Shown here: positions 35,083 through 44,013 of the stretch, piece after piece
Layout: every line of letters starts with the position of its first letter
Position numbering within the stretch: position 1 is the stretch's first letter
Assembly: GCF_014397005.1 (NCBI RefSeq)
Contig: NZ_JACGWS010000015.1
Span: 85,420 to 149,419 of the forward strand
Length of the DNA stretch: 64,000 nucleotides
Direction of reading: 5' to 3'
Origin: Kordia aestuariivivens
GTDB lineage: Bacteria; Bacteroidota; Bacteroidia; Flavobacteriales; Flavobacteriaceae
The notes under the pieces: model-generated
Databases searched by the model: none
The model's input: the letters and a program-made list of their open reading frames with translations, nothing else
Told to the model about the DNA's origin: nothing
Translations under genes and position numbers: made by a program

Positions 35083-35583
35083 TTATAATTTATATTTCTT
35101 CTTAAGATTATGACTTTCAATAGCATCATACAACGTGTATAACAATGCCATGACAATAGCACATTTCCACAAAATTCCGCTGTATAATAATATAGGATCC
35201 GCTAAATACAATAAGAAATAATAACCCAACATTACACACAAAGCGAGTGAAACAAATAAAATCGGTTTCTTTGGCGATAAGTAACCAAAAGTAGCCAATA
35301 ATGCTGCAACTACTAAGTAAAAAACGACATCTATTATACTACTAAATTTTACATACACTAAAATTGCATTCAGCACTTGAAAACCTGCAAGAACATATAA
35401 AATGATGCGTGTTTTGCCAACCATTTTGGCTGAGTTATCAATTTTTGACTTTCGCATGGTTTGTCGCCCAATCCAAATTGCTTTCTCTTTTTCTGTTCCG
35501 ATCAACGGAAATCCGCAATTTTCACAATGTACTTCTACTTGAGAAACTCCTGCTTTGCAATACGAACATATATTTTCTTCCAT
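35083..35583 (-). CDS. Zinc-ribbon membrane protein, unknown function
   Basis: A 166-residue protein. An N-terminal zinc ribbon with CxxC pairs Cys6/Cys9 and Cys20/Cys23 (ICSYCK... HCENCGFPLIG) is followed by four hydrophobic segments at about residues 58-75, 80-98, 106-127 and 132-150. The N-terminus is probably cytoplasmic. Zinc-ribbon plus membrane proteins of this kind are common in Bacteroidetes and uncharacterised. It lies 13 bp after the CMD-family gene on the same strand, so the two are probably co-transcribed. Confidence 0.78.
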   Translation of the reverse strand: MEENICSYCKAGVSQVEVHCENCGFPLIGTEKEKAIWIGRQTMRKSKIDNSAKMVGKTRIILYVLAGFQVLNAILVYVKFSSIIDVVFYLVVAALLATFGYLSPKKPILFVSLALCVMLGYYFLLYLADPILLYSGILWKCAIVMALLYTLYDAIESHNLKKKYKL

Positions 35584-35596
35584 TCAATAAAAATAA

Positions 35597-36187
35597 TTAT
35601 ACGTGCTTTCCTTTTTCCCAACCGTGTTTTCCTAAATATTGATCTCCACTTTCGACAGCGCCTTCTTCAATTGAAGTTCCCATACTATCGTTCCAACGGT
35701 TTAAGTAGCCAAATAATGAAATAACACCTAGCATTTCTACTATTTCGCCTTCGTTCCAGTATTTGTATAATTCTGTTTTAATATCTTCATTTACCGCATT
35801 TGGAATGATAGAAGCTGCCAACGAAAAATCTAACGCAGCACGTTCCGCATCTGAAAATGAAGGATGTGTTTTATATTCCCAAACATTGTCCAACTGTTCT
35901 TGTTCTGCTCCGTAGCGTTCTGCAGCTCTAATAGCGTGTGCTTGGCAATATCTACAACCTGTGGCATTACTACTTACCCAAGCAATCAATCGTTTCAAAG
36001 CCGAAGTTACACGACCTTCATTTGCCATTACCGCTTTATTTAAGTTGATAAAAGCTTTTGAAATGGCGGGTCTGCGTTGCATGGTTAAGACCGAATTTGG
36101 GCAAAACCCAAGCGTTTCGTTAAAAAATGCTGCTAATTCTTTGGTTTCCAAATCATGATCAGGATTCAATGGCGTTACTAATGGCAT
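35597..36187 (-). CDS. Carboxymuconolactone decarboxylase/AhpD-like peroxidase-related protein
   Basis: A 196-residue, all-helical, AhpD-fold protein. The redox motif is Cys78-Arg-Tyr-Cys81 followed by His84 (GCRYCQAHAI), as in AhpD-type alkylhydroperoxidases. Flanking blocks KAFINLNKAVM and FSDAERAALDFSLAAS match the peroxidase-related subgroup. Probably a cytoplasmic antioxidant protein. The OsmC peroxidase gene is nearby but divergent. Confidence 0.88.
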   Translation of the reverse strand: MPLVTPLNPDHDLETKELAAFFNETLGFCPNSVLTMQRRPAISKAFINLNKAVMANEGRVTSALKRLIAWVSSNATGCRYCQAHAIRAAERYGAEQEQLDNVWEYKTHPSFSDAERAALDFSLAASIIPNAVNEDIKTELYKYWNEGEIVEMLGVISLFGYLNRWNDSMGTSIEEGAVESGDQYLGKHGWEKGKHV

Positions 36188-36286
36188 AATCGTATATTTT
36201 TAAATTAATTACTTGTATTTTTGAATTCTGTAATCGTTTTCAATTACAGCATACGAATTTAAGCAAATAAAAACAGTAAATAAATT

Positions 36287-36387
36287 AAAGATCCTGCTTT
36301 TCAGTAGGATTAGTTCAACTTACAATTTTGAATGCGTCTTAGATACTGAATCAAGTTCATCACAAGCTTCTCAAAATTGAGTTTCAC
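36287..36387 (-). repeat. Structured intergenic element, copy 3 (reverse), with an inserted CTTGATTCAG core
   Basis: Read on the minus strand: GTGAAACTCAATTTTGAGAAGC, a centre holding GAACTTGATTCAGTATC, then GCATTCAAAATTGTAAGTTGAA, hairpin ATCCTACT-GAAA-AGCAGGAT and CTTTAATT. It is homologous to copies at 11217 and 25627. The extra centre comes from the other palindrome family. Confidence 0.72.
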
Positions 36388-36404
36388 TAAAAAAATCTTC
36401 AAAC

Positions 36405-36827
36405 ATGGCACATAAAGTTACGACGCAATGGAAAGGAAATATGTTATTCGAATCAGACAATCCGAGTGGACATAACGTATTAATTGATACTTCGCCTGAA
36501 AATGGCGGAAACAATGATGGATTAGGTCCAAAAGCACTCATGTTATCTTCATTGGCAGGTTGTTCAGGATTGGATGTAGTTTCCATTATGAACAAAATGA
36601 AAGTCACAGTGGACGACTTCAAAATGGACGTTGTGGGCGAATTGACAGACGAACACCCAAAATATTACCATTCTGTAAAACTAGATTATCATTTTTACGG
36701 AGCTGATTTAGACGAAAAAAAGCTCCAAAGAGCGGTTGATTTATCCGTAGAAACCTATTGTGGTGTTATGGAAATGTTCCGTCGTTTTGCAAAATTGGAA
36801 ATCAATACGTATTTTCACAAAAGCTAA
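36405..36827 (+). CDS. OsmC-family peroxiredoxin
   Basis: A 140-residue OsmC/Ohr-fold protein. The two redox cysteines are Cys53 in LAGCSGLDV and Cys119 in ETYCGVM, the spacing expected for thiol peroxidases that reduce organic hydroperoxides with lipoyl or small-thiol donors. Nothing unusual in length. It is divergent from the AhpD-like gene, with repeat copy 3 between them. Confidence 0.92.
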   Translation: MAHKVTTQWKGNMLFESDNPSGHNVLIDTSPENGGNNDGLGPKALMLSSLAGCSGLDVVSIMNKMKVTVDDFKMDVVGELTDEHPKYYHSVKLDYHFYGADLDEKKLQRAVDLSVETYCGVMEMFRRFAKLEINTYFHKS

Positions 36828-36851
36828 CTATCTTGTTTGGCTATTGAAAAT

Positions 36852-36890
36852 CGTCATTTCGAGTAATTTTTGAAGAAAATTGTATCGAGA
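36852..36890 (+). repeat. REP-like hairpin repeat, copy A
   Basis: CGTCATTTCGAGTA, hairpin AATTTT-TGAAG-AAAATT, TGTATCGAGA. It lies 24 bp after the OsmC stop. Confidence 0.8.
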
Positions 36891-36942
36891 AAAAGATTTT
36901 TAATACTACAGTAGAATAATCTTCCTCAGTTTAATTCACATT

Positions 36943-36985
36943 CGTCACTTCGAGTGATTCGCTTAAGCGAATTGTATCGAGAAGT
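36943..36985 (+). repeat. REP-like hairpin repeat, copy B, left flank of the GIY-YIG gene
   Basis: CGTCACTTCGAGTG, hairpin ATTCGCTTAAGCGAAT (perfect 16-base palindrome), TGTATCGAGAAGT. It ends 28 bp before the GIY-YIG start. Confidence 0.85.
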
Positions 36986-37013
36986 GCTATGAACGCTAAA
37001 TTAAATATGGAAA

Positions 37014-37313
37014 ATGAAATTATCATACGTGTACATTTTAAAATGTTCTGATGAATCTTACTATGCAGGAGTTACCACAAATCTTGAAAAAAGATTTGTG
37101 CAACATCAACAAGGTTTCTACAAAGAAAGTTATACATATAGAAGAAGACCATTAACAATCGTTTTTTATGCTTCTTTTACAGATATAAATATTGCAATAG
37201 AAAACGAGAAGCAAATAAAAAAATGGTCAAGAGCTAAAAAGCAAGCTTTAATACACGATGAATACGAAGCATTACCTAATTTAGCAAAGAAGAAATTTAG
37301 AATAAAAAAGTAG
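37014..37313 (+). CDS. GIY-YIG single-domain nuclease
   Basis: A 99-residue GIY-YIG domain of the UPF0213/YhbQ-like type. The paired motif reads YVYILKC...YYAGVT. The conserved arginine is Arg27 in LEKRFVQHQ and the metal-binding glutamate is Glu64 in AIENEKQIKKW, so the catalytic set looks complete. The protein is basic (RAKKQALI, KKKFRIKK). REP-like hairpins flank the gene in inverted orientation: copy B 28 bp upstream and copy C three bases after the stop. Family members cut DNA or RNA; a link with the repeats is inferred. Confidence 0.88.
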   Translation: MKLSYVYILKCSDESYYAGVTTNLEKRFVQHQQGFYKESYTYRRRPLTIVFYASFTDINIAIENEKQIKKWSRAKKQALIHDEYEALPNLAKKKFRIKK

Positions 37314-37315
37314 AT

Positions 37316-37356
37316 CTCGATACAAAAATCCTAACGGATTTCCACTCGATCTGACG
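37316..37356 (-). repeat. REP-like hairpin repeat, copy C, right flank of the GIY-YIG gene (inverted)
   Basis: On the minus strand: CGTCAGATCGAGTGG, hairpin AAATCC-GTTA-GGATTT, TTGTATCGAGA. Inverted relative to copy B, it begins three bases after the GIY-YIG stop. Confidence 0.82.
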
Positions 37357-37370
37357 CAGATAATCCAAGC

Positions 37371-37411
37371 CGTTACTTCGAGTAATTTTTGAAAAAAATA
37401 GTATCGAGAAG
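37371..37411 (+). repeat. REP-like hairpin repeat, copy D
   Basis: CGTTACTTCGAGTA, hairpin ATTTTT-GAA-AAAAAT, AGTATCGAGAAG. It is joined to copy C by a 14-bp linker (CAGATAATCCAAGC) that recurs between copies E and F. Confidence 0.8.
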
Positions 37412-37465
37412 ATTTTGAAACGAAATATTTGTAGAATAATAAATAACCAATAAAACTAGATTTTG

Positions 37466-37500
37466 ATATAAATCTTCGTGATTTTTATTCGATTTGATGA
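37466..37500 (-). repeat. REP-like hairpin repeat, copy E (degenerate, inverted)
   Basis: Minus strand CATCAAATCGAATAA, hairpin AAATC-ACGAA-GATTT, TATC. It is clearly related to copy C but worn. Confidence 0.6.
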
Positions 37501-37514
37501 TAGTAATCCAAAAC

Positions 37515-37556
37515 GTCACTTCGAGTGATTTTCGTAGAAAATTGTATCGAGAAGTA
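37515..37556 (+). repeat. REP-like hairpin repeat, copy F
   Basis: CGTCACTTCGAGTG, hairpin ATTTTC-GTA-GAAAAT, TGTATCGAGAAGT. The linker before it (ATAGTAATCCAAAA) matches the C-D linker, so C-D and E-F are two copies of one inverted doublet. It lies 44 bp before recJ. Confidence 0.82.
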
Positions 37557-37600
37557 CTCTGAAGCCAAAAAGTACATTAAAAATCTAAACAAGAATTACC

Positions 37601-39289
37601 ATGCGTTGGACATTAAAACCAAAACCAGAAGCACATAAACTCAAGCATTTAATGGAAGCGTTGCAAGTCAACGAAACTGTTGCGACACTTTTATTACAAA
37701 GAGGAATTGAAACTTACGAAGCGGCAAAAACCTTCTTTCGTCCTTCGTTAGACGATATTCATGATCCGTTTTTGATGAAAGATATGAATCTCGCTGTCGC
37801 GCGAATTGACAAAGCAATTGCCGATGGTGAAAACATTATGGTATATGGCGATTATGATGTTGACGGAACAACTTCGGTTGCGTTGGTTTCTTCGTATCTA
37901 AAAACAATCTACCCAAACATAGCAAGTTATATTCCAGATCGGTATGAAGAAGGGTATGGATTGTCCTTTCAAGGAATTGATTTTGCGGAAGACAATGATA
38001 TTTCATTAATTATTACACTCGATTGTGGCATCAAAGCCATCGATAAAGTAGCGTATGCTTCCGAAAAAAACATTGATATTATTATATGCGATCATCACCG
38101 ACCGGGAACCGAATTGCCAAAAGCAGTTGCGGTTTTAGATCCAAAACGAGACGATTGCAACTATCCGTATGACGAATTGTGTGGTTGCGGTGTTGGTTTC
38201 AAGTTGATTCAAGCATTAAGCTCTAAAAGAGGTCAAACTATTGAAGATTTATTTCCGTATTTAGACTTGGTTGCAACCGCAATTGCCGCAGATATTGTGC
38301 CGCTTACAGGCGAAAACAGAACCTTAGCACATTTTGGAATGCAAGTGATCAATTCGGCACCAAGAGCAGGAATTAAAGCAATTATTGATCAATTAAAAAA
38401 GACGTCACTTACCATTACTGATGTTGTTTTTGTCGTTGCACCACGAATTAATGCAGCGGGAAGAATCAGTCAAGGATTGCACGCAGTAACATTGCTTACT
38501 GAGGACGATCTTGAGGTTGCCAAACAATACGCAGCATCTATTGAAACGTATAACACGGAACGTCGCGCGCTCGATCAAGAAATTACAAAAGAAGCTTTTG
38601 AGCAAATAGAAAAATTAGAAGAACAAGAACGTTTTACCACAGTTGTATACAATGAAAATTGGCACAAAGGTGTCATAGGAATTGTGGCTTCACGCTTGAT
38701 AGAAACCTATTACCGTCCAACACTAGTATTCACAAAAAGTGGCGATAAAATTGCGGCTTCTGCACGTTCCGTCAAAGGATTTGATGTTTACAATGCCTTG
38801 GAACAATGCAAAGAACATTTGATTCAGTTTGGTGGACACAAATACGCGGCAGGATTGACAATGAAAGAAGAAAAGTATCAAGATTTTAAAGATGCGTTTG
38901 AAGAAGTTGTCAAAAATACGATTGATAAAAACTTGCTGACGCCAGAAATTCTAATTGATACAAAAATCACGCTCAAAGAAATTACGCCAAAATTTTATAG
39001 AATTCTAAAGCAATTTTCACCATTTGGACCTCAAAATATGAGTCCTGTTTTTATGAGTACACAATTGCAAGACAATGGTTGGGCAAAATGTGTTGGCGCT
39101 GAAAAAGATCATTTAAAATTGAATGCGGTTCAACAAAGATCAAATCCTATTGCAGGTATCGGATTCAACTTGGGCGATAAACTTTCTACCGTAAAAAACA
39201 AAAAACCGTTTGACGCTGTCTATTCTGTAGATGAAAACGAATGGAACGGCAATGTAACGCTTCAATTACGCTTGCGAGATATTAAATAA
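37601..39289 (+). CDS. recJ: Single-stranded-DNA-specific exonuclease RecJ
   Basis: A 562-residue 5'-3' ssDNA exonuclease for RecF-type and mismatch repair. The DHH-family motifs are intact: VYGDYDVDGTTS (Asp84, Asp86, Asp88), ITLDCGI and ICDHHRPG (Asp164-His165-His166). The DHHA1 part has GGHKYAAGLTM, and the C-terminal OB-like domain ends LQLRLRDIK. Length is normal. Confidence 0.96.
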   Translation: MRWTLKPKPEAHKLKHLMEALQVNETVATLLLQRGIETYEAAKTFFRPSLDDIHDPFLMKDMNLAVARIDKAIADGENIMVYGDYDVDGTTSVALVSSYLKTIYPNIASYIPDRYEEGYGLSFQGIDFAEDNDISLIITLDCGIKAIDKVAYASEKNIDIIICDHHRPGTELPKAVAVLDPKRDDCNYPYDELCGCGVGFKLIQALSSKRGQTIEDLFPYLDLVATAIAADIVPLTGENRTLAHFGMQVINSAPRAGIKAIIDQLKKTSLTITDVVFVVAPRINAAGRISQGLHAVTLLTEDDLEVAKQYAASIETYNTERRALDQEITKEAFEQIEKLEEQERFTTVVYNENWHKGVIGIVASRLIETYYRPTLVFTKSGDKIAASARSVKGFDVYNALEQCKEHLIQFGGHKYAAGLTMKEEKYQDFKDAFEEVVKNTIDKNLLTPEILIDTKITLKEITPKFYRILKQFSPFGPQNMSPVFMSTQLQDNGWAKCVGAEKDHLKLNAVQQRSNPIAGIGFNLGDKLSTVKNKKPFDAVYSVDENEWNGNVTLQLRLRDIK

Positions 39290-39454
39290 TGTATCAATGT
39301 ATTATTTTGAAAATGTACCAATTTGTATCGAGAAATACTCGGAAACAGAATTAGAGGTCATTTCAAACCACAACTTATCAACACGAAAACGATTGCATAA
39401 CTTCGTTTTATTCCGAAAAATGTACTTTTAGTAGCTAAATCAACCATAGGTATT

Positions 39455-41530
39455 ATGAAAACCATTTTTAAAGCGATTCTTTTTCTTGGAATCTATTGTT
39501 TTATTTCTTGCGATAAAGAAACTACAGCAGTTACGATAAGTTCTCCAGATGAAAAATTGAAAGTTGCTGTTTTTCTGTCTGAAAAAGGCGTTGCGCAGTA
39601 TACAATAATTCGTGATACAAAAACGGTTATTGATACGTCTTCACTAGGTTTTGACTTAAAAGATATGCCTTCTTTACATGCGAATTTCAAAATTGTAAAG
39701 ACACTTACCAAAACGGTTGATGAGACTTGGAAAATGCCTTGGGGCGAACAGGAAAATGTGCGAAATCAGTATAAAAAATTAACGGTTGAACTTCAAGAGA
39801 AAGATTCGTTGCAACGAAAATTAAATTTGGTGTTTAAAGTATATAATGATGGAATTGGTTTTCGATATGAAATTCCTTCGCAAGAACATTTAAAAGAAGT
39901 CATTATTACCGATGAAAACACACAATTTCAATTGACTGGCGATCATACTTCGTGGTGGATTCCGGGCGATTGGGATATTTATGAACACTTATATACCACG
40001 TCAAAAATTTCCAAAATTGATGCATTGAGCAAAGCAAATCATGGAAGTTTAGCACAAACCTATATTCCTGAAAATGCAGTCAATACACCAGTTACCATGC
40101 GAACAGCTGACGGTTTGCACATTAGCATTCATGAAGCAGCATTGATAGATTATTCGGGAATGACGTTGAAAGTTGACACGGAAAATTTATCCTTACAAAG
40201 TGAATTGGTAGGTTCAGAACGCACAAAATACAAAGTAAAAAGAACCACGCCATTTACAACACCTTGGCGAACAATTCAGGTCACAGAAAAAGCTACAGAA
40301 TTAATTGATTCTAAACTGATTGTAAACTTAAATGAACCTTCTAAAATTGATGATATTTCATGGTTTACGCCGATGAAATATACTGGAATTTGGTGGGAAA
40401 TGCATTTAGGAAAATCTTCTTGGGACAAAGCAGCGGGAAAACACGGCGCAACCACGGAAAACGCCAAAGCATTCATTGACTTTTCTACCAAAAACAATAT
40501 TGGCGGCGTACTAATTGAAGGTTGGAATACAGGTTGGGAACATTGGATTGGCTTTGAAGATCGTGAAGGAGTTTTTGATTTTATCACACCTTATGACGAT
40601 TATGATTTGGAAGAAGTAGTGCGTTATGCCAACGAAAAAGGAGTGGAAATTATCATGCATCATGAAACGTCTGCGGCGATTGGAACGTATGATAAACAAA
40701 TGGACAAAGCATACAAACTCATGCAAGACTTGGGAATTCATTCGGTAAAATCGGGTTATGTTGGAAAAATTATCCCGAAAGGAGAATATCATCACGGACA
40801 ATGGATGGTGAATCATTACAACAATGCAGTCATTAAAGCTATTGATTATGAAGTTGCCGTAAATGCGCACGAACCAATTAAAGCCACAGGTTTGCGAAGA
40901 ACCTATCCAAATATTATTTCGCGTGAAGGTTTGCGCGGACAAGAATTTAATGCGTGGGCAGCCGATGGCGGAAATCCACCAGAACATTTGCCAATTGTAG
41001 CATTCACACGAATGTTGGCAGGTCCGATAGATTATACACCTGGAATTTTCAACATCAAATTAACGCCGTATAAAGAAGACAATCAAGTCAATACGACGAT
41101 TGCGCAACAATTGGCGCTGTATGTGGTTATTTACAGTCCCATTCAAATGGCGGCAGATTTAATAGAAAATTACGAAGGAAATCCGGCGTTGCAATTCATT
41201 CGCGATGTTGGTGTCGATTGGAAACAAACCAAAGTTATCAATGGAGAAATAGGCGATTTTGTCACAATTGCTCGTGAAGAACGCAACACAGGCAATTGGT
41301 TTTTGGGAAGTATTACAGATGAAAATCCACGCGAATTAAACGTTTCTTTAGACTTTCTAGAATCAAATACAACATACACGGCAACGATTTATAAAGATGC
41401 TGAAGATGCACATTGGAATGATAATCCAACAGCAATTGTTATAGAAACTATGGAAGTGACTTCAGAAACAAATCTAAACTTAAAGTTAGCTGCTGGTGGT
41501 GGAACTGCGATTAGTTTTCTAAAGAAGTAA
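39455..41530 (+). CDS. Glycoside hydrolase family 97 (SusB-like), predicted lipoprotein
   Basis: A 691-residue GH97 enzyme with a lipoprotein signal (ILFLGIYCFISCDKE, lipid Cys19). The N-terminal beta-supersandwich covers about residues 25-280. The catalytic barrel follows (KYTGIWWEMHLGKSSW, LIEGWNTGWEHW, MHHETSAA, NAHEPIKATGLRRTYPN, REGLRGQEFNAW). The Glu residues in HHET, HEP and REG match the inverting alpha-glucosidase branch. The Asp nucleophile of retaining members is not seen at the SVKSGYVG position. It would release glucose from alpha-glucans at the cell surface. No SusC/D genes are adjacent. Confidence 0.92.
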   Translation: MKTIFKAILFLGIYCFISCDKETTAVTISSPDEKLKVAVFLSEKGVAQYTIIRDTKTVIDTSSLGFDLKDMPSLHANFKIVKTLTKTVDETWKMPWGEQENVRNQYKKLTVELQEKDSLQRKLNLVFKVYNDGIGFRYEIPSQEHLKEVIITDENTQFQLTGDHTSWWIPGDWDIYEHLYTTSKISKIDALSKANHGSLAQTYIPENAVNTPVTMRTADGLHISIHEAALIDYSGMTLKVDTENLSLQSELVGSERTKYKVKRTTPFTTPWRTIQVTEKATELIDSKLIVNLNEPSKIDDISWFTPMKYTGIWWEMHLGKSSWDKAAGKHGATTENAKAFIDFSTKNNIGGVLIEGWNTGWEHWIGFEDREGVFDFITPYDDYDLEEVVRYANEKGVEIIMHHETSAAIGTYDKQMDKAYKLMQDLGIHSVKSGYVGKIIPKGEYHHGQWMVNHYNNAVIKAIDYEVAVNAHEPIKATGLRRTYPNIISREGLRGQEFNAWAADGGNPPEHLPIVAFTRMLAGPIDYTPGIFNIKLTPYKEDNQVNTTIAQQLALYVVIYSPIQMAADLIENYEGNPALQFIRDVGVDWKQTKVINGEIGDFVTIAREERNTGNWFLGSITDENPRELNVSLDFLESNTTYTATIYKDAEDAHWNDNPTAIVIETMEVTSETNLNLKLAAGGGTAISFLKK

Positions 41531-41631
41531 TTTTGCAAAATTCTGATCTTTCGCATTTTTGTGGAACATTGTGGTTTAATTAATCTTTTACACCTTGGGT
41601 AATAAATTTTTAGCAAAATCGTTTAGATGAA

Positions 41632-42732
41632 ATGAAAACGATCGTTCAGCTTTCAGTATTTCTTGTTACATCATTAATATTTTCTCAGAACTTAGTCCTA
41701 AATCCAAGTTTTGAAGAATGTTCAAACTGTGAACGTTCTATGGGACAGTTTGATAATAATGTCACCAATTGGAGTACGCCAAGTGGCGGTTCTACAGATT
41801 ATTTCAACTATAAAGGCAAAAAAAGCTACAATCACTATAACGGTTATCAGAAACCGAGAACTGGAACTGCACTAGCAGGAATTTATGTTTTTACAGAAAA
41901 AAACTATCGAGAATATATTCAAGGAGAATTAAAGAAAACGCTCGAAAAAGGAAAAAAATACACGATTACTTTCTACGTGAGTTTGGCTGAAAAATCTACG
42001 AAAGCCACAACAGATTTAGATATTTTATTTACAGAAGAAGCATTAAAAAAGTGTTACCATTCCAACCATTGTGAAAAACAAATTAAACCTAAAAAAGCAA
42101 CCGATAAAAAGTTTACAAAGGTTGAGATTAGCAAAGGTCGCTATTACAAAGAAAAATTAGGCTGGACAGAAATTACCTTTATGTATGAAGCTTCAGGATT
42201 TGAAAATTATTTTTCGATCGGAAATTTTAATTCCAACAGGAAAACAAATTTGATAAAAATGCAACGTGCATTGGACTATGAATTTTCGTATTATTACATA
42301 GATGATGTTTCCGTAACACCTTTAGAAAAAGAAGTTACAGCGATAAAAGAACAAGAAGAATCAGTAGAAGTAACACCACTAAAAGTAGCCAAAATTTATA
42401 CGTTTAAAAATGTGCTTTTCGAATTTGATAAAGCAACCTTAGTACCAACTTCTGTAAAAGAGCTCGATGAATTATATGTGTATTTACAAGAAAAACCAAC
42501 ACTTACAATTGAAGTATATGGACATACAGATGCTATTGGAACTTTAGAAAGAAATAAAGAATTATCTTTGGAACGTGCAAAAGCCGTATCGGATTATTTA
42601 ATCGCTAAAGGACTAAAAGATTCGAGAATTGAATGGTTTGGTTTTGGAAGTTCAAAACCAATAGTTTCTAATGATACGGAAGCACAACGAAAGAAAAATA
42701 GACGTGTAGAGTTCAAATTGAATTCGCAATAA
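41632..42732 (+). CDS. OmpA-family outer-membrane protein
   Basis: A 366-residue protein. The signal peptide is residues 1-18 (IVQLSVFLVTSLIFSQ). An N-terminal jelly-roll-like domain follows, beginning LVLNPSFEECSNCE. The C-terminal OmpA/Pal peptidoglycan-binding domain (about 255-366) has VLFEFDKATLVPTS, VYGHTDAIGTLERN, LSLERAKAV and the terminal RRVEFKL. It probably tethers the outer membrane to peptidoglycan. It lies eight bases before the MFS gene in the same direction. Confidence 0.9.
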   Translation: MKTIVQLSVFLVTSLIFSQNLVLNPSFEECSNCERSMGQFDNNVTNWSTPSGGSTDYFNYKGKKSYNHYNGYQKPRTGTALAGIYVFTEKNYREYIQGELKKTLEKGKKYTITFYVSLAEKSTKATTDLDILFTEEALKKCYHSNHCEKQIKPKKATDKKFTKVEISKGRYYKEKLGWTEITFMYEASGFENYFSIGNFNSNRKTNLIKMQRALDYEFSYYYIDDVSVTPLEKEVTAIKEQEESVEVTPLKVAKIYTFKNVLFEFDKATLVPTSVKELDELYVYLQEKPTLTIEVYGHTDAIGTLERNKELSLERAKAVSDYLIAKGLKDSRIEWFGFGSSKPIVSNDTEAQRKKNRRVEFKLNSQ

Positions 42733-42739
42733 ATATTCC

Positions 42740-44008
42740 ATGGAAAAACAAGATCCGTACGCAGCATTGCGATTTAAAGAATTCAATATCTTTTTACTTG
42801 TTAGATTCTTTTTGGTTTTTGGTTGGTCCATGCAATTCATTGTGATTGAGTGGGAAGTGTATTCCATTACCAAAGATCCATGGTCACTTGGTTTAATTGG
42901 ACTCATGGAAGTCATTCCTGCGGTTACGATGGCATTATTTGCTGGACATATTGTAGATCAGCGCGAAAAGCGAAATCTGCTAGCCATCTGTATCGCGTTT
43001 TTCTCCCTAATTAGTTTCGGATTATTTTTACTGACATCACCTGAAGTTACTGCTCAATGGTCTCAAAACTCAATATTATACAGTATTTATGCGTTGGTGT
43101 TTTTTGGTGGATTTTTACGTTCGTTTTTTGGACCAACCATCTTTTCATTAATTGCGTTAATTGTTCCTAAAAAAATATATCCAAATGCTGCCACATGGAG
43201 TAGTTCTACATGGCAAACAGCTACGATTTTAGGACCCGCTTTCGCTGGATTTACCATCAACTGGATTGGTGTACATTGGTCACTATGTATCATTTTTGCA
43301 CTCGTAACCTTGTCATTTATGATTCTTTTTCTAATTCCGAAAAAACCAATATTGAACCCGAAAATTGGCGAGAATGTATGGAAAAGTTTGTCAGAAGGCA
43401 TCACATTTGTTTGGAATGAAAAAGCAGTTTTAGGTGCGCTTACGCTCGATATGATTGCGGTTTTATTTGGTGGCGCTGTTGCGTTATTGCCAATATTTGC
43501 ACAAGATATTTTAAAAGTCGGCCCGGAAGGATTTGGAATGTTGCGCGCTGCGCCGGCAGTTGGAGCCGTATTAACCATGTTAATTACTGCCTACATTCCG
43601 ATTAGCAAAAATGCAGGAATGAAATTATTGGGTGCCATTTTCGGATTTGGTGTGTGTATCATCATCTTCGGATTGTCTACAATATTCTGGATTTCGCTTG
43701 TTGCTTTATTTTTAAGTGGCGTTACCGATGGAGTTTCTATGGTGATTCGTCAAACAATTTTACAACTCAAAACACCTGATGAAATGCGCGGACGTGTGGC
43801 TTCTGTAAACTCTATGTTTGTAGGTTCGTCAAACGAACTAGGAGCGTTTGAAAGTGGTGCCACAGCAAAGTTGATGGGAACAGTCACGGCAGTTGTCTTC
43901 GGCGGAACCATGACCTTAATTACCGTAATTACCACAGGATTAATTTCTCCAACATTTAGAAAATTAGATTTAACGGAAGATATAAAAGCACATCAAGACG
44001 AAAAATAG
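42740..44008 (+). CDS. MFS transporter (EntS/MFS_3-like)
   Basis: A 422-residue inner-membrane transporter with 12 predicted segments. MFS_3-type motifs are VIPAVTMALFAGHIVDQREKR in the first cytoplasmic loop and TPDEMRGRVASVNSMFVGSS in the second half. Relatives export small molecules such as enterobactin or macrolides; the substrate is unknown here. It follows the OmpA gene by seven bases and converges with the sulfatase gene, leaving only five bases between the two stops. Confidence 0.9.
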   Translation: MEKQDPYAALRFKEFNIFLLVRFFLVFGWSMQFIVIEWEVYSITKDPWSLGLIGLMEVIPAVTMALFAGHIVDQREKRNLLAICIAFFSLISFGLFLLTSPEVTAQWSQNSILYSIYALVFFGGFLRSFFGPTIFSLIALIVPKKIYPNAATWSSSTWQTATILGPAFAGFTINWIGVHWSLCIIFALVTLSFMILFLIPKKPILNPKIGENVWKSLSEGITFVWNEKAVLGALTLDMIAVLFGGAVALLPIFAQDILKVGPEGFGMLRAAPAVGAVLTMLITAYIPISKNAGMKLLGAIFGFGVCIIIFGLSTIFWISLVALFLSGVTDGVSMVIRQTILQLKTPDEMRGRVASVNSMFVGSSNELGAFESGATAKLMGTVTAVVFGGTMTLITVITTGLISPTFRKLDLTEDIKAHQDEK

Positions 44009-44013
44009 ATTTT

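Noticed and set aside
36852..37556. CRISPR array
   Set aside because: The repeats alternate in orientation, vary in their centres, and have no equal-length spacers or cas genes; they are palindromic REP-like elements.
40511..40987. 158-codon minus-strand frame
   Set aside because: Antisense to the GH97 catalytic domain; no homology recognised.
43087..43578. 163-codon minus-strand frame
   Set aside because: Antisense to the MFS transporter; composition is a mirror of membrane-helix codons.
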